Shown piece after piece: positions 6,204 to 6,356 of a DNA stretch of 6,356 bases. Location of the stretch: positions 1 through 6,356 of the forward strand of contig JAPPBK010000204.1 of the NCBI GenBank assembly GCA_026705105.1. The letters are read 5' to 3'. This stretch comes from Chloroflexota bacterium. GTDB lineage: Bacteria > Chloroflexota > Dehalococcoidia > Bin125. Position numbers and translations under genes: made by a program. A model generated the notes under the pieces. The model was not told the origin of the DNA and did no database searches. It worked only from the letters and a program-made list of their open reading frames with translations. Each line of letters begins with the position of its first letter. Positions within the stretch are counted from its first letter, which is position 1.

Positions 6204-6208
6204 CCCTC
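6204..6208 (-). promoter_or_regulatory. Ribosome binding site deciding the nitroreductase start
   Basis: GAGGG lies nine bases upstream of the ATG at 6194-6192. It favours this start over in-frame ATGs further upstream, which would add residues with no resemblance to nitroreductases. Confidence 0.7.
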
Positions 6209-6356
6209 GTTGATTCCAAGTTCTGACGTAAACCTGCTCACAGCATACGATCACGGAACATGATTCGCGCGGGCATCGGTCAGACGTTCGAGGCGTTCGG
6301 GGGGTCGGCGGAACGCACTGGGACATGAGGACGCCGTACATCGAGGGCAACGCCTG
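6209..6356. promoter_or_regulatory. Intergenic region upstream of the operon; probable promoter, possible divergent gene start
   Basis: These bases hold no gene I can assign with confidence. A promoter for the three-gene operon must lie here or beyond the right edge. The best minus-strand -10-like hexamer is TATGCT at 6247-6242, in less GC-rich sequence (6210-6260), but I find no matching -35 box at 16-18 bases, so this is weak. On the plus strand an ATG at 6325 opens a frame (MRTPYIEGNA) that stays open to the edge. It could be the start of a divergent gene, but ten codons with no clear Shine-Dalgarno cannot establish that. Confidence 0.3.

Noticed and set aside
5583..6263. 226-residue plus-strand open frame antisense to the nitroreductase
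   Set aside because: The minus strand holds an intact YdjA-like nitroreductase with conserved FMN-site motifs, while the plus-strand product has none.
6242..6268. Inverted repeat as an operator (CGATCA...TGATTCG)
   Set aside because: The arms match imperfectly over only five or six bases; this is within chance expectation.
6195..6350. 52-residue N-terminal extension of the nitroreductase
   Set aside because: It is rich in Cys, Arg, Thr and Pro, unlike the family, and a good Shine-Dalgarno precedes the shorter start at 6194.

Overview
The window holds five protein genes, all on the minus strand and closely packed, in GC-rich bacterial DNA. Read in the direction of transcription (right to left) they are a small nitroreductase-family flavoprotein, a luciferase-like flavin monooxygenase (LLM), an alpha/beta hydrolase, a 916-residue secreted multi-domain protein built of SprB-like and fibronectin type III (FN3) domains, and a second, unrelated-looking LLM protein cut off by the left edge. 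No rRNA, tRNA, CRISPR array, insertion sequence or phage gene was seen.

Region by region: 6195-6356 is an intergenic stretch of about 160 bases with a probable promoter and possibly the first codons of a divergent plus-strand gene. 3606-6194 is a tight three-gene operon. The nitroreductase is followed after 13 bases by the first LLM gene, whose TGA stop overlaps the hydrolase ATG (TGATG). A 39-base gap with two small hairpins leads to the FN3 gene (816-3566). A 58-base gap leads to the partial LLM gene (1-757). Most long plus-strand open frames are GC-driven shadows of these genes.

How the genes may work together: a flavin monooxygenase co-translated with an alpha/beta hydrolase, plus a nitroreductase-family FMN protein that could supply reduced flavin or reduce an intermediate, is the sort of set used to break down a cyclic or hetero-atom-containing organic compound. 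The enzyme classes match RutE/RutA/RutD of pyrimidine breakdown, but the sequences do not look like Rut orthologues, so the substrate is unknown. The FN3 protein carries a signal peptide, four cysteine pairs and unusually many tryptophans; it is probably an exported binding or surface protein with no evident link to the enzymes beyond position.

Organism: the sequence alone does not fix it. Two divergent LLM paralogues in 6 kb, high GC, and an exported FN3/SprB-like protein without an outer-membrane sorting domain would suit a Chloroflexota lineage such as SAR202/Dehalococcoidia, where LLM families are known to be greatly expanded. An actinobacterium is the main alternative. This placement is inference.
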